A stretch of 64,000 nucleotides of DNA from Pontibacter diazotrophicus (GCF_003367245.1 NZ_QRGR01000005.1:124001-188000); one strand, 5' to 3'. Positions 34,012 to 43,282 are shown, counted from the stretch's first letter. Made by a program: numbers and translations. The notes: a model not told the origin generated them from the sequence alone.

Positions 34012-36144
34012 ATGCAAAGCTTTAGATCTGAAATAGAGAATCCGATAGTAGAAAAGGATATCATTGACCTGGAAAAGAAAATCCGGTTATACCGTGAGGG
34101 CAAGTTACAGGAAGATAAATTTAAGAGCCTGCGCCTGGCCCGTGGCGTGTACGGGCAGCGCCAGCTGGGTGTACAGATGGTGCGTATTAAGCTGCCGTTT
34201 GGCAGAATGACCACGCAGCAGTTGGTACGCATTGCGGCTATTTCGGATGAGTACTCTACCGGAAACCTGCACCTGACTACACGCCAGGACATACAGATAC
34301 ACTTTGTGAGCCTGGACAGAACGCCTGAACTGTGGGCAAACCTGGAGAAGGATGACATCACCCTTAGGGAAGCTTGCGGTAACACGGTGCGTAACGTCAC
34401 GGCATCGCCGGAAGCGGGTATTGACCCGGAGGAACCATTCGATGTGTCGCTGTATGCAGATGCTGCATTCCGCTATTTCCTGCGCAACCCGATTTGCCAG
34501 GACATGGGCCGCAAGTTCAAGATGTCTTTTTCATCCAGCGACTCTGATACGGCTTTGTCTTACATGCACGACCTTGGGTTTATACCGAAGGTGAAAGAAG
34601 AGAACGGCCAAACCATTCGTGGCTTTAAAGTGATGATAGGAGGCGGGCTTGGTGCACAGCCGGCACTGGCACACACTGCTTACGAGTTCCTTCCAGAGGA
34701 CAGAGTTATTCCTTTCATTGAGGGAGTACTCCGCATTTTTGATCGCCATGGAGAACGCAACAACCGAAACAAGGCCCGTTTCAAGTACCTGATCGGTAAG
34801 TTGGGTCTGGAAGAAGTGATGCGCCTGGTAAACGAAGAGTATAACGCTTTAAAGTCGCACTCATTCGAGATAGACAAAGCGGCTAACTTCGACCCGGCCA
34901 TGCCTGAAGTAAAGGAAATTCCTGATTATGTAATCGAGGAAACAGATAAGTATGATACCTGGCTGAAGACGAATGTATTCCAGCAGAAGCAGGAAGGCTA
35001 CTATGGGGTATACATCAAGGTATTGATCGGAGACATCAGCAGCGACACCGCCAGAGCGCTGGCGCCTTTAGTGCGGGAGTATGCTGCCGATGATATCAGA
35101 GTAACGCAGGGGCAAAACCTGTTGCTGAAGTATGTGAGCAAGGAGGCGCTGCCTTATTTCTTCTCCAGGTTGGATGAACTGGGGCTGGCAGAGCCGGGCT
35201 TTAACAGTGTGGCGGATATTACTACCTGCCCTGGTACTGATACCTGTAACCTTGGTATCTCCAACAGCATGACCACCGCCAAAGTGATGGAGAATGTAAT
35301 CATCAACGAGTACCCCGAGCTGTTGTTCAACAGAGACATCAAAATTAAGATAAGCGGTTGCATGAACTCCTGCGGCCAGCACGGTATGGCGAACCTCGGT
35401 TTCCATGGCTCTTCCCTGAAAAGCGGAAAGAATGTTATACCAGCCCTACAGGTGCTATTGGGCGGTGGGACAGTGGTGAACGGAGAAGGCCGCATTGCGC
35501 AGAAAGTACTGAAAGTGCCGAGTAAGCGTGGTCTGGAAGTGGTGCGCTCTGTTATAAACGATTACCAGGCAAACAAACTGGAAAACGAGCGCTTTAACGA
35601 GTACTACGACAGAAACGGCAAAGACTATTTCTACCAGATGCTGAAGCCGCTTGCAGACCTGTCTACGCTAACGCCGGACGAGCATATTGACTGGGGACAT
35701 CAGGAGCAGTTTGAGACCGCTATTGGTGTGGGAGAATGTGCCGGTGTCATGATTGACCTGGTGGCCACGCTGCTGTATGAGTCTGATGAGAAACTGGAGT
35801 GGGCTGCCGAAGCACTGGAAGATAAGCGCTTTGCCGATGCCATCTATTATGGCTATGCTTCGTTTGTGAGCACTGCCAAAGCGCTTCTTCTGGACAAGAA
35901 TGTAAAGTGCAACACACAGGCAGGTATTATCCAGGATTTTGACACACACTTTGTAGCAGAAGGCATCTTCAACTTTGCCCCTGACTTTACAACCGAAGTG
36001 ATGCAGATAAATAAGCACAAGCCGGGCGAAGCATTTGCAAAAGAGTACCTGAACAAAGCCCTGCTGTTTTTGCAGGAAGCTACCCGCTACCGCAAAGAAC
36101 AGCGCGACTTAACTGCACCTGCCTCCATAAAGGACGAGGCGTAG
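34012..36144 (+). CDS. Assimilatory siroheme sulfite (nitrite) reductase
   Basis: 710 residues of the nitrite/sulfite reductase hemoprotein family. Two ferredoxin-like half domains are followed by siroheme/[4Fe-4S] ligands 'TTCPGTDTCNLG' and 'SGCMNSCGQHG' (C-x5-C ... C-x3-C) around residues 405-460. A C-terminal ~130-residue helical extension is also present ('HIDWGHQEQFETAIGVGECAG' onward). It reduces sulfite to sulfide. Assignment to sulfite rather than nitrite rests on its neighbours: siroheme genes, metZ and the SAM/Cys leader. It leads the rightward locus and is followed by cobA after a 154-bp gap containing a foldback repeat. The electron donor is not encoded beside it. Confidence 0.9.
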   Translation: MQSFRSEIENPIVEKDIIDLEKKIRLYREGKLQEDKFKSLRLARGVYGQRQLGVQMVRIKLPFGRMTTQQLVRIAAISDEYSTGNLHLTTRQDIQIHFVSLDRTPELWANLEKDDITLREACGNTVRNVTASPEAGIDPEEPFDVSLYADAAFRYFLRNPICQDMGRKFKMSFSSSDSDTALSYMHDLGFIPKVKEENGQTIRGFKVMIGGGLGAQPALAHTAYEFLPEDRVIPFIEGVLRIFDRHGERNNRNKARFKYLIGKLGLEEVMRLVNEEYNALKSHSFEIDKAANFDPAMPEVKEIPDYVIEETDKYDTWLKTNVFQQKQEGYYGVYIKVLIGDISSDTARALAPLVREYAADDIRVTQGQNLLLKYVSKEALPYFFSRLDELGLAEPGFNSVADITTCPGTDTCNLGISNSMTTAKVMENVIINEYPELLFNRDIKIKISGCMNSCGQHGMANLGFHGSSLKSGKNVIPALQVLLGGGTVVNGEGRIAQKVLKVPSKRGLEVVRSVINDYQANKLENERFNEYYDRNGKDYFYQMLKPLADLSTLTPDEHIDWGHQEQFETAIGVGECAGVMIDLVATLLYESDEKLEWAAEALEDKRFADAIYYGYASFVSTAKALLLDKNVKCNTQAGIIQDFDTHFVAEGIFNFAPDFTTEVMQINKHKPGEAFAKEYLNKALLFLQEATRYRKEQRDLTAPASIKDEA

Positions 36145-36150
36145 GAAAGG

Positions 36151-36290
36151 AATTTTGAATAACTGAATTAAGAATAATTGAATAAGTACGGTTTGCGTTC
36201 AGCATTAAGCCAAGAGCTACCTATGCCAGGTAAACTTGCTCTTATACTTAAGGCCTATTCATAATTCAGTTATTCAATCATTCAAAATTG
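36151..36290. repeat. Foldback inverted repeat between sulfite reductase and cobA
   Basis: GAATAACTGAATTA (36157-36170) is a perfect inverted repeat of TAATTCAGTTATTC (36262-36275), with extra partial matches outside. Inside is a second nested stem, AAGAGC...GCTCTT with TACCT...AGGTA. Both outer arms are AT-rich and made of TTGAATA-like units. It could be an RNA processing or stability hairpin, or the remnant of a small non-coding element; there is no coding capacity. Confidence 0.6.
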
Positions 36291-36298
36291 AATCATTG

Positions 36299-37132
36299 AT
36301 GGCATCAAGAAATAAACAAACGAAGCAGGGAAACAGTTATGTGTTGGCGGATACGGCAACGCAAAAGCAGCCGAGGCTGACGCTGGTTGGCGCAGGGCCC
36401 GGCGACGTGGACCTGATTACGCTGAAGGCGATAAAGGCGCTGCAACAGGCCGACGTGGTGCTGTATGATGCCCTGGTAAATCCGGAGTTACTGCAGCATG
36501 CACCTGCCGATGCGCCTAAACTTTTTGTAGGCAAGCGTGCCGGAGCCCATAGCTTAAAGCAGGAGGAGATAAACGAATTGATAGTAGAGTCGGCCTTTGC
36601 TTACGGACACGTGGTACGCCTGAAAGGCGGCGACCCTTTTGTGTTTGGCCGTGGGTATGAAGAGCTGGCGCATGCTGATAAGTTTAATATTCCTACGCAG
36701 GTGGTGCCGGGTATTTCCAGTGCTATCGCAGTGCCTGAATTGCAGCAGATTCCGCTGACTATACGAGGCGTGAACGAAAGCTTCTGGGTGATAACAGGTA
36801 CAACCAGATCAGGCGAAATTTCCGCAGACATTCATCTGGCGGCACAATCCAGTGCGAGTGTTATCATCTTAATGGGAATGGGTAAACTAGCGCAGATTGC
36901 AGAAATATTTAGCGCAGCCGGCAAGGCCGATACACCTGTGGCTATCATTCAAAACGGTTCGCTGCCCGACGAGAAGATAGTGTTCAGCAACGTGCACAAC
37001 ATCGTGGAGCGTGTGGAAGCAAAAGGCGTAAGTGCTCCAGCCATTATTATCATCGGTGAGGTGGTGGCTTATCACCCGTCGCTGCGCTACACCCTGGACC
37101 TGGAGAAGGTGCAGGAACTGGTGAAAGCGTAG
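36299..37132 (+). CDS. cobA: Uroporphyrinogen-III C-methyltransferase
   Basis: About 277 residues. The start at 36299 ('MASRNKQTKQG') was preferred because the upstream in-frame extension (36236-36298) is translated from the foldback repeat. SUMT signatures: 'LTLVGAGPGDVDLITLKA', 'YDALVNPELL', 'VRLKGGDPFVFGRGYEEL', 'VVPGISSAIAVPEL' and 'ITGTTR'. It adds two SAM-derived methyls to uroporphyrinogen III to give precorrin-2, the first siroheme step, so it also consumes SAM, the ligand of the upstream riboswitch. Next gene after 28 bp is the dehydrogenase that completes siroheme. Confidence 0.93.
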   Translation: MASRNKQTKQGNSYVLADTATQKQPRLTLVGAGPGDVDLITLKAIKALQQADVVLYDALVNPELLQHAPADAPKLFVGKRAGAHSLKQEEINELIVESAFAYGHVVRLKGGDPFVFGRGYEELAHADKFNIPTQVVPGISSAIAVPELQQIPLTIRGVNESFWVITGTTRSGEISADIHLAAQSSASVIILMGMGKLAQIAEIFSAAGKADTPVAIIQNGSLPDEKIVFSNVHNIVERVEAKGVSAPAIIIIGEVVAYHPSLRYTLDLEKVQELVKA

Positions 37133-37160
37133 TTACATAGTCCTGAAGTACAGAAAATAA

Positions 37161-38711
37161 ATGAGTAGCTCCCCAAACACAACCTTCGTTCCTCCTGCTG
37201 CATCAGCTCCAACGGCTACTAATCCGCTGTTCCCGGTTTTTCTAAAGCTGGAGCAATTGCAGACATTGGTAGTAGGTGGAGGCAATGTTGGCCTTGAAAA
37301 GCTTTCTGCCGTCTTAGCCAACAGCCCGCAGGCGCAGGTGGTGTTGGTTGCCCCTGAAATACGTCCTGAAATAGAAGAACTGGCCACTAAACATCCCTTT
37401 GTAACCCTGGTGAAGCGGGAGTTCCGAGAAGAAGACCTGACAGGAAAAGACATTGTATTGGTAGCCACCAACGACAATGTGCTGAACATCACTATACGGG
37501 ACCTGGCAAAGTCGCATAAAATACTCACCAATGTAGCCGATACGCCGCTGCAATGCGACTTTTACCTCGGATCCATCGTGCAGAAAGGCAGTCTGAAACT
37601 AGCCATCTCCACCAACGGCAAGTCGCCGACCATTGCAAAGCGCCTGAAGCAGGTGCTGAATGAGGGGTTGCCTGATGAGATGGAGCAGGTGCTGGACAAA
37701 ATGACGCAGCTTCGGGCTACACTCAAGGGCGACTTTGCCTATAAAGTGAAGCGCCTGAACGAGGCAACAGAAGTACTTGTTGAGCCGCCTGTTACTCCTT
37801 CATTAGCTACTGTAAAAAAGAAAAAACAGTCGAAGTACAGCCTGAAGGTGGTGCTGATGCTCGTTTTCGCTGCGCTCTCCCTGATGGTAACCGGCCACTT
37901 GCTCTTCAGCTATATTCCGTTCAGCACCATTGGTGCTGTGGCAATGGATGTAGCCGCACAGGTGGATAGGGAAATTCTGATTTTTATACTGGCAGGCTTT
38001 GTTGCGCAGCTAATTGATGGCGCTTTGGGCATGGCTTACGGTGTGAGTGCTACTACGTTCCTGCTCAGCTTTGGCGTGTCGCCGGTGGCGGCGAGTGCGA
38101 GTGTGCATGCCTCTGAGATTTTCACCTCCGGCGTGTCCGGCTGGATGCACCTGAAGTTCGGTAACGTCAACAGCAAGCTGTTTAAGACGATTGTGTTTCC
38201 GGGTGTTTTAGGGGCTATAGCAGGCGCTTTCCTGCTTTACACACTGGAGGAATACCTTTACCTTGTTAAGCCCATTGTGGCCTGTTATACGCTGTTCCTG
38301 GGCATCCTGATTATCCGGAAAGTACTGAAGAAGCACGTTAAGAAAAGTCCTGTAAAGCGGCTGGGCATGCTGGGGGCTGTCGGCGGCTTTCTGGATGCCA
38401 TTGGCGGTGGCGGCTGGGGACCTATCGTTTCTTCTACTCTCATTGCTAAGGGCAGGCACCCAATGTACACCGTAGGTTCGGTTAACTTAGCGGAATTCTT
38501 TGTGTCATTTGCCAGTTCTGCTGCTTTTATCTCCCTTATTGGTATTACGCACTGGCAGATTATTATTGGTTTGATATTAGGAGGCACGATTGCAGCACCT
38601 CTAGGGGCTATGCTGGCCAGGAGGCTTCCTGTTAAAACCATGATGATTATTGTCGGCATTGTGGTCATCATCGTCAGTCTCCGCCTTATTTTTATGGCCT
38701 TCTTTCTTTAA
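37161..38711 (+). CDS. Fusion: siroheme synthase (SirC/CysG-N-like) + TauE/SafE-type permease
   Basis: 516 residues with two unlike halves. Residues ~22-215 are a precorrin-2 dehydrogenase/sirohydrochlorin ferrochelatase: NAD site 'TLVVGGGNVGLEKLSAVL', then 'VADTPLQCDFYLGSIVQKG' and 'LAISTNGKSPTIAKRLK'. A Lys-rich linker near residue 222 leads into ~8 TM helices of the TSUP (TauE/SafE) family ('VAQLIDGALGMAYGVSATTF', 'GGFLDAIGGGGWGPIVSSTL'). The N-half finishes siroheme from CobA's product. The permease half would move sulfite, sulfate or another sulfur compound across the inner membrane. There is no stop or frameshift at the junction. Sulfur context supports both assignments; transport direction is unknown. 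Confidence 0.9.
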   Translation: MSSSPNTTFVPPAASAPTATNPLFPVFLKLEQLQTLVVGGGNVGLEKLSAVLANSPQAQVVLVAPEIRPEIEELATKHPFVTLVKREFREEDLTGKDIVLVATNDNVLNITIRDLAKSHKILTNVADTPLQCDFYLGSIVQKGSLKLAISTNGKSPTIAKRLKQVLNEGLPDEMEQVLDKMTQLRATLKGDFAYKVKRLNEATEVLVEPPVTPSLATVKKKKQSKYSLKVVLMLVFAALSLMVTGHLLFSYIPFSTIGAVAMDVAAQVDREILIFILAGFVAQLIDGALGMAYGVSATTFLLSFGVSPVAASASVHASEIFTSGVSGWMHLKFGNVNSKLFKTIVFPGVLGAIAGAFLLYTLEEYLYLVKPIVACYTLFLGILIIRKVLKKHVKKSPVKRLGMLGAVGGFLDAIGGGGWGPIVSSTLIAKGRHPMYTVGSVNLAEFFVSFASSAAFISLIGITHWQIIIGLILGGTIAAPLGAMLARRLPVKTMMIIVGIVVIIVSLRLIFMAFFL

Positions 38712-38874
38712 TTCCGCTGTCTCAGGCATGTCATTTGAAGAATCGCTAACACCTTCTTACCTTTAAGTGTAGTAAACCAATTAAATTTTGAGAGATTGTT
38801 GCTTTAGCAAAACAGGCTATGAGTTTTAGCTGTTAGCAAAATAACAATCAACATTCCAGCAATAAACAATTAAG

Positions 38875-40041
38875 ATGTCTGATATAGAAACAAAGGCTAT
38901 TCGGTTGCAGGCCAAGCGCAGCCATAACCGGGAGCACTCGGTGCCGCTCTACCTTACTTCCAGTTTCACCTATGAAAGTGCCGAGCAAGCCCGTGCGGTA
39001 TTTGCCGATGAAGAGCCCGGTAATATCTATTCCCGTTTCTCCAACCCGAACGTGGATGAGCTGGTGGAGAAAATGTGTTATCTGGAGAAAGCAGAAGACG
39101 GGTTTGCTTTCGCCACAGGCATGTCGGCGGTGTTCACCAGCATGGCTTCGTTGCTGAGTGCCGGAGACCATGTATTAGCCGGGCGCGCCGTGTTTGGTTC
39201 TACACACCAGTTGCTTACCAGCATCCTGCCGCGCTGGGGCATTACCCATTCCTATGCCGATGCCAACAAACCGGAGGATTGGGAGGCGCTTATCACACCG
39301 CAAACTAAAATGATTCTGGTAGAGACGCCTTCAAACCCAGGCCTGGAACTTATAGACCTGGAGTTTCTGGGAGAGCTGAAGCGAAAGCACAACCTGCTTT
39401 TAGTGGTTGATAATTGCTTTGCCACACCCATTCTGCAAACACCCATTGACTTTGGTGCGGACCTCGTGGTGCACTCTGCCACAAAATATATTGATGGCCA
39501 GGGCCGCGTGTTAGGTGGCATGGTGGTTGGCAAGGCAGAGCTGATAAAAGAAATCCGCTTCTTCTCACGTCACACGGGTCCGGCTTTGTCGCCGTTCAAT
39601 GCCTGGGTACTCTCCAAGAGCCTGGAAACACTGTCGTTGCGCATAGACAAACACTGCGAAAATGCGCTGAAGCTGGCACAAACGCTGGAAGGCAACCCGG
39701 CACTGGAGGTGGTAAATTACCCTTTCCTGCCGTCTTATCCCCAGTATGAGCTGGCTAAAAAGCAGATGAAGCAGGGGGGAGGCATTGTGACCTTTGTGGT
39801 GAAAGGCGGTTATGAAGCGGCAACGCGCTTCATTGATAGCCTCAAGTTGGCCACCATCACCTCTAATTTAGGGGATACCCGCACTATTGTCACGCATCCT
39901 GCTTCCACCACACACTCAAAGCTCTCAGCCGAAGAAAAAGCTGCTACAGGTATATCAGAAGGTCTTATCCGGGTGTCTGTTGGTCTGGAAAGTTTGCAGG
40001 ATATCATCGAAGATATAGAGCAGGCACTGGCGAAGGTGTAG
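38875..40041 (+). CDS. metZ: O-succinylhomoserine sulfhydrylase (Cys/Met metabolism PLP enzyme)
   Basis: 388 residues of the Cys/Met-metabolism PLP family. 'YSRFSNPNVDELVEKMCYLE' and 'FATGMSAVFTSMASLLSAGD' bind cofactor; the Schiff-base Lys is in 'VVHSATKYIDGQGRVLGG', a signature typical of MetZ rather than MetB/MetC. It condenses O-succinyl- (or acetyl-) homoserine with sulfide to homocysteine, fixing the sulfide made by the sulfite reductase upstream. A 163-bp gap separates it from the permease fusion, so it may have its own promoter. Confidence 0.88.
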   Translation: MSDIETKAIRLQAKRSHNREHSVPLYLTSSFTYESAEQARAVFADEEPGNIYSRFSNPNVDELVEKMCYLEKAEDGFAFATGMSAVFTSMASLLSAGDHVLAGRAVFGSTHQLLTSILPRWGITHSYADANKPEDWEALITPQTKMILVETPSNPGLELIDLEFLGELKRKHNLLLVVDNCFATPILQTPIDFGADLVVHSATKYIDGQGRVLGGMVVGKAELIKEIRFFSRHTGPALSPFNAWVLSKSLETLSLRIDKHCENALKLAQTLEGNPALEVVNYPFLPSYPQYELAKKQMKQGGGIVTFVVKGGYEAATRFIDSLKLATITSNLGDTRTIVTHPASTTHSKLSAEEKAATGISEGLIRVSVGLESLQDIIEDIEQALAKV

Positions 40042-40052
40042 TTGTCGTCCAT

Positions 40053-40076
40053 AGCGTGAGCGTCTTCGCTCGTGCT
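40053..40076. repeat. Small extragenic palindrome
   Basis: AGCGTGAGCG-TCTT-CGCTCGTGCT forms a 10-bp stem with two G-U pairs 12 bp after metZ. There is no T-run. It could be a weak terminator, but the form suggests a REP-like unit. Confidence 0.5.
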
Positions 40077-40277
40077 GACTATCCTAAGACCTCTGGCCTG
40101 TGTTAGATTGAAAAATTTACCCCGGTTTAAAGAGGTTATGAGCTAAGGGAAGAAGCACCACAACTCAAATACATATGCCATTTAGGATGACAGAATAAAC
40201 TAGCCGTTTTTTATCACTATACCTAACAGTTACAGTATCTCGTTTATAATAAGCTGTAGTAGAAAAAATAGAAACAC

Positions 40278-40724
40278 ATGGAAGTAAATTTAACACGCGT
40301 AGATCAGGATTTTCATTTTGCAGCGAAGGGTGCCTCCGGCGTGGAGGTGCATATGGATGGTTCTCCGGAAATTGGCGGCCACAATGCAGGCGCACGGCCT
40401 ATGGAAATGCTGCTCATGGGTTTAGGCGGTTGTAGTGCCATCGACATTATCCAGATTCTGAAAAAGCAACGCCAGCAGATTGATACCTTTGATATAAAAG
40501 TAACCGCAGAACGAACGCCAGGGGAGGTGCCCTCTTTGTTTAAGCACATCAACGTGCACTTTGTGCTGGGTGGCCCATTAGATGAGGAGAAGGTTCAGAA
40601 AGCTATCAACCTCTCGATGGACAAGTACTGCTCTGTCGCAGCTATATTATTTAAGACTGCTACTATCAGCCATACCTTTGAGGTGACTGCCGGGAAACTG
40701 GGTATGCCAGGGGATCTGGTATAG
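40278..40724 (+). CDS. OsmC-family peroxiredoxin-like protein
   Basis: 148 residues with the OsmC/Ohr fold. The two catalytic Cys are in 'LMGLGGCSAIDIIQIL' (near residue 54) and 'LSMDKYCSVAAILFKT' (near 121), plus 'HMDGSPEIGGHNAGARPMEM' at the N-terminus. It would reduce organic hydroperoxides or handle sulfur species. It lies between the two converging sulfur loci, 236 bp after metZ; whether it is cotranscribed is unclear. Confidence 0.85.
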   Translation: MEVNLTRVDQDFHFAAKGASGVEVHMDGSPEIGGHNAGARPMEMLLMGLGGCSAIDIIQILKKQRQQIDTFDIKVTAERTPGEVPSLFKHINVHFVLGGPLDEEKVQKAINLSMDKYCSVAAILFKTATISHTFEVTAGKLGMPGDLV

Positions 40725-40784
40725 GGTGTAATGCACGTGGGGTAGAAAATTCGCTATACTTTATATATATGCAGCCGTGTACAA

Positions 40785-40832
40785 GCGAGTCTGGAGACTC
40801 GCACCCACAACACGTCACGGGATAGATTCCCG
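40785..40832. repeat. Two adjacent palindromes, REP-like
   Basis: GCGAGTCTGGAGACTCGC (40785-40802) is a perfect 8-bp stem with a GG loop. CGGGA-TAGAT-TCCCG (40818-40832) follows 15 bp later. The paired layout matches the element at 8639-8685 in form, not in sequence. Confidence 0.55.
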
Positions 40833-40845
40833 CGCCAGGATAAAC

Positions 40846-40899
40846 AATAAAGCGAAACAGCCGCTGCAGGTATACCCGCAGCGGCTGTTTCGCTTTATT
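40846..40899. terminator. 22-bp bidirectional terminator between OsmC gene and cysN
   Basis: Perfect stem: left arm 40846-40867 (AATAAAGCGAAACAGC...), right arm 40878-40899, 10-nt loop. A/T ends on both sides fit the convergent gene order. Confidence 0.88.
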
Positions 40900-40950
40900 C
40901 ACTACAGTATCAGAAAGTCCTTTGTCTTTCGTCTTGCTACTTTTGTACTG

Positions 40951-42231
40951 TTAAATCATATAATTCAGCTCACTTTCATGCGTGATGCTTTCTACCATGC
41001 CAGCGCCAACCGTTGTGAAGGAGGTTTCATCAATTAAAATAAATCCACCGTTTGCGCGGTTGTTATCATACTTGTCCAGCAGGAGAGGGGTAGCCGTCTT
41101 GATCTGAACACGGCAGATATCGTTCAGCTGTACCTGGTCGGCATCCATGATGTTGTCAAGCGAGTTTACATCTACTTTGTACTGTATCTGTCTTACAACA
41201 GCACGTGTTTCAGTAGAGTTGTGGCGCAGCAATAACTTAGCACCAGCTTTAAGCGGCTTGTTGTTCATCCAGCAAACAAGTGCCTCGAACTCCTTCGATA
41301 CATCCAGGTTTTCGTCCTGTTTCACAATAACGTCGCCACGGCTGATGTCCACATCGTCCTCTAGCTGCAGTACCACCGACATAGGAGCGAATGCTTCTTC
41401 CAGTTCCTTACCACCAAGTTCTACCGATTTGATAGTAGAAGTTTGGCCGGAAGGCAATACCGTAACTTTGTCGCCTTTGCTGTACACACCGCTGATTACC
41501 TTACCGGCATAGCCTCTGTAGTCGTGGTGCTCGTGGGTGTGGGGGCGGATAACGTACTGAACCGGGAAGCGGGCATCGTCTAAGTTGAAGTCATTCGATA
41601 CCGGTACTTTCTCCAGGTGCTCCAGAAGGTTCGGGCCTTCGTACCAGGGCATTTGCTCAGAACGGTCTACCACGTTATCGCCTTTCAGGGCGCTAATCGG
41701 AATAAACGTAATGTCTTTTGCAGTCAGTTTGGAGGCCGCAAACTGCTTGTAATCTTCTACAATCTGGTTGTATACCTTTTCATCAAAACCAACTAAGTCC
41801 ATTTTGTTGATACAGATAACGAGGTGCGGAATACCCAGCAGCGAAGAGATGATAGAGTGGCGGCGGGTTTGCTCCTGCACTCCGTTACGGGCATCTACCA
41901 GGATAATAGACAGGTTAGAATTGGAGGCACCCGTTACCATGTTGCGGGTATACTGGATATGACCAGGGGCATCGGCAATGATAAACTTGCGCTTTGGCGT
42001 GCTGAAGTACTTGTAGGCCACGTCAATCGTGATACCCTGCTCACGCTCCGCCTTCAGGCCGTCTGTCAGCAGCGACAGGTCCACTTGGCCGTCTTCGTTT
42101 ACTCTTCCGGAGCTCTCAATTGCTTCCAGCTGGTCAATGTAAATCTGCTTCGTATCGAACAGCAGGCGGCCTATAAGGGTGCTTTTACCGTCGTCTACAC
42201 TCCCTGCAGTTATAAATCTTAATATATCCAT
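40951..42231 (-). CDS. cysN: Sulfate adenylyltransferase subunit 1 (GTPase)
   Basis: About 426 residues. The start was placed at 42231 ('MDILRFITAGSVDDGKST'), 1 bp after the cysD stop; the in-frame extension up to 42312 lies inside cysD and is not conserved-looking. GTPase motifs: G1 'GSVDDGKST', G3 'DAPGHIQYTRN', G4 'NKMDL'. EF-Tu-like domains 2 and 3 follow. It drives APS formation by coupling GTP hydrolysis to CysD. No APS kinase (CysC) domain is fused, which fits an APS rather than PAPS reductase. Last gene of the leftward locus. Confidence 0.94.
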   Translation of the reverse strand: MDILRFITAGSVDDGKSTLIGRLLFDTKQIYIDQLEAIESSGRVNEDGQVDLSLLTDGLKAEREQGITIDVAYKYFSTPKRKFIIADAPGHIQYTRNMVTGASNSNLSIILVDARNGVQEQTRRHSIISSLLGIPHLVICINKMDLVGFDEKVYNQIVEDYKQFAASKLTAKDITFIPISALKGDNVVDRSEQMPWYEGPNLLEHLEKVPVSNDFNLDDARFPVQYVIRPHTHEHHDYRGYAGKVISGVYSKGDKVTVLPSGQTSTIKSVELGGKELEEAFAPMSVVLQLEDDVDISRGDVIVKQDENLDVSKEFEALVCWMNNKPLKAGAKLLLRHNSTETRAVVRQIQYKVDVNSLDNIMDADQVQLNDICRVQIKTATPLLLDKYDNNRANGGFILIDETSFTTVGAGMVESITHESELNYMI

Positions 42232-42232
42232 G

Positions 42233-43141
42233 TTAAAAGTATCCTCCTTTCTTGCGGTCTTCCATCGCTGTTTCCGATAATTTATCGTCGATGCGGGTAG
42301 CGCCGCGCTCACTTATTTTTGACTCTATAATCTCCGCAATTACAGTGTCTATGTCGTATGCCACCGATTCCACAGCAGCTGTACAGGTCATGTCGCCTAC
42401 GGTACGGAAGCGTACTTTGCGGGTCACAACTTCATCTTCCGGGTCGCGGTAAATAAAGTCTGAAGTAGCCATCAGCTTTCCATCGCGGATGAGGCACTCG
42501 CGCTCGTGTGTAAAGTAGATGTTAGGAAGCGAAATTTCTTCGCGCTTGATGTAGTTCCACACATCCAACTCCGTCCAGTTGCTGATAGGGAAGGCACGTA
42601 CGTTTTCGCCTAAAGAAATGCGGCCATTGTAGGTGTTCCAAAGCTCCGGACGCTGGCGTTTTGGGTCCCACTGTCCGAACTCATCTCTTACTGAAAAGAT
42701 CCTTTCTTTAGCACGAGCTTTTTCCTCGTCGCGGCGGGCGCCACCGATGCAGCAGTCAAAGCCGAACTCTTCTATTGTCTCCAGTAAGGTATACGTTTGC
42801 AGGCCATTGCGGCTGGCATAGCGGCCGGTTGGCTCCGAAAGGTTTTGCTTTTTGATAGTATCTTCTACGTTACGCACAACCAGCTTCTCACCCAGTCGCT
42901 CGGCTAATTCGTCGCGGTACTGTATGGCTTCCGGAAAGTTATGGCCTGTGTCGATGTGCACCAGCGGGAACGGGAACTTACCCGGGCGGAAAGCCTTTTC
43001 CGCTAAGCGTACCAGGGTAATGGAATCTTTACCGCCCGAAAAAAGGAGGGCCGGCTTTTGGAACTGGCCCGCTACCTCGCGCATAATATGGATGGCTTCC
43101 GCCTCCAGTTGGTCGAGGTAATCAAGGTATCTTTTATTCAT
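42233..43141 (-). CDS. cysD: Sulfate adenylyltransferase subunit 2
   Basis: 302 residues of the PP-loop ATP pyrophosphatase family: 'ALLFSGGKDSITLVRLAEKA' near residue 34, 'FPLVHIDTGHNFPEAIQYRD' and 'CCIGGARRDEEKARAKER'. With CysN it adenylates sulfate to APS. It is separated from cysH by a 141-bp gap with a 15-bp inverted repeat, so transcript processing or an internal signal is possible. Confidence 0.95.
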   Translation of the reverse strand: MNKRYLDYLDQLEAEAIHIMREVAGQFQKPALLFSGGKDSITLVRLAEKAFRPGKFPFPLVHIDTGHNFPEAIQYRDELAERLGEKLVVRNVEDTIKKQNLSEPTGRYASRNGLQTYTLLETIEEFGFDCCIGGARRDEEKARAKERIFSVRDEFGQWDPKRQRPELWNTYNGRISLGENVRAFPISNWTELDVWNYIKREEISLPNIYFTHERECLIRDGKLMATSDFIYRDPEDEVVTRKVRFRTVGDMTCTAAVESVAYDIDTVIAEIIESKISERGATRIDDKLSETAMEDRKKGGYF

Positions 43142-43218
43142 TTCTTGTATGTTTTTCGAAATCGTGTTTCAGCGAAACAAATTAATGTGGATGCAAAATT
43201 AATGGAACTTAAAACGGA

Positions 43219-43272
43219 AAGCATGATTTAAATCAATTCTTTGCTACTGAAGAACAAATTTAAATCATGCTT
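43219..43272. repeat. 15-bp inverted repeat between cysH and cysD
   Basis: AAGCATGATTTAAAT (43219-43233) and ATTTAAATCATGCTT (43258-43272) are perfect inverted repeats separated by 24 nt. No T-run follows on the minus strand. Possible mRNA stability or processing hairpin, or a protein-binding dyad. Confidence 0.65.
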
Positions 43273-43282
43273 GAAGCGTTTA

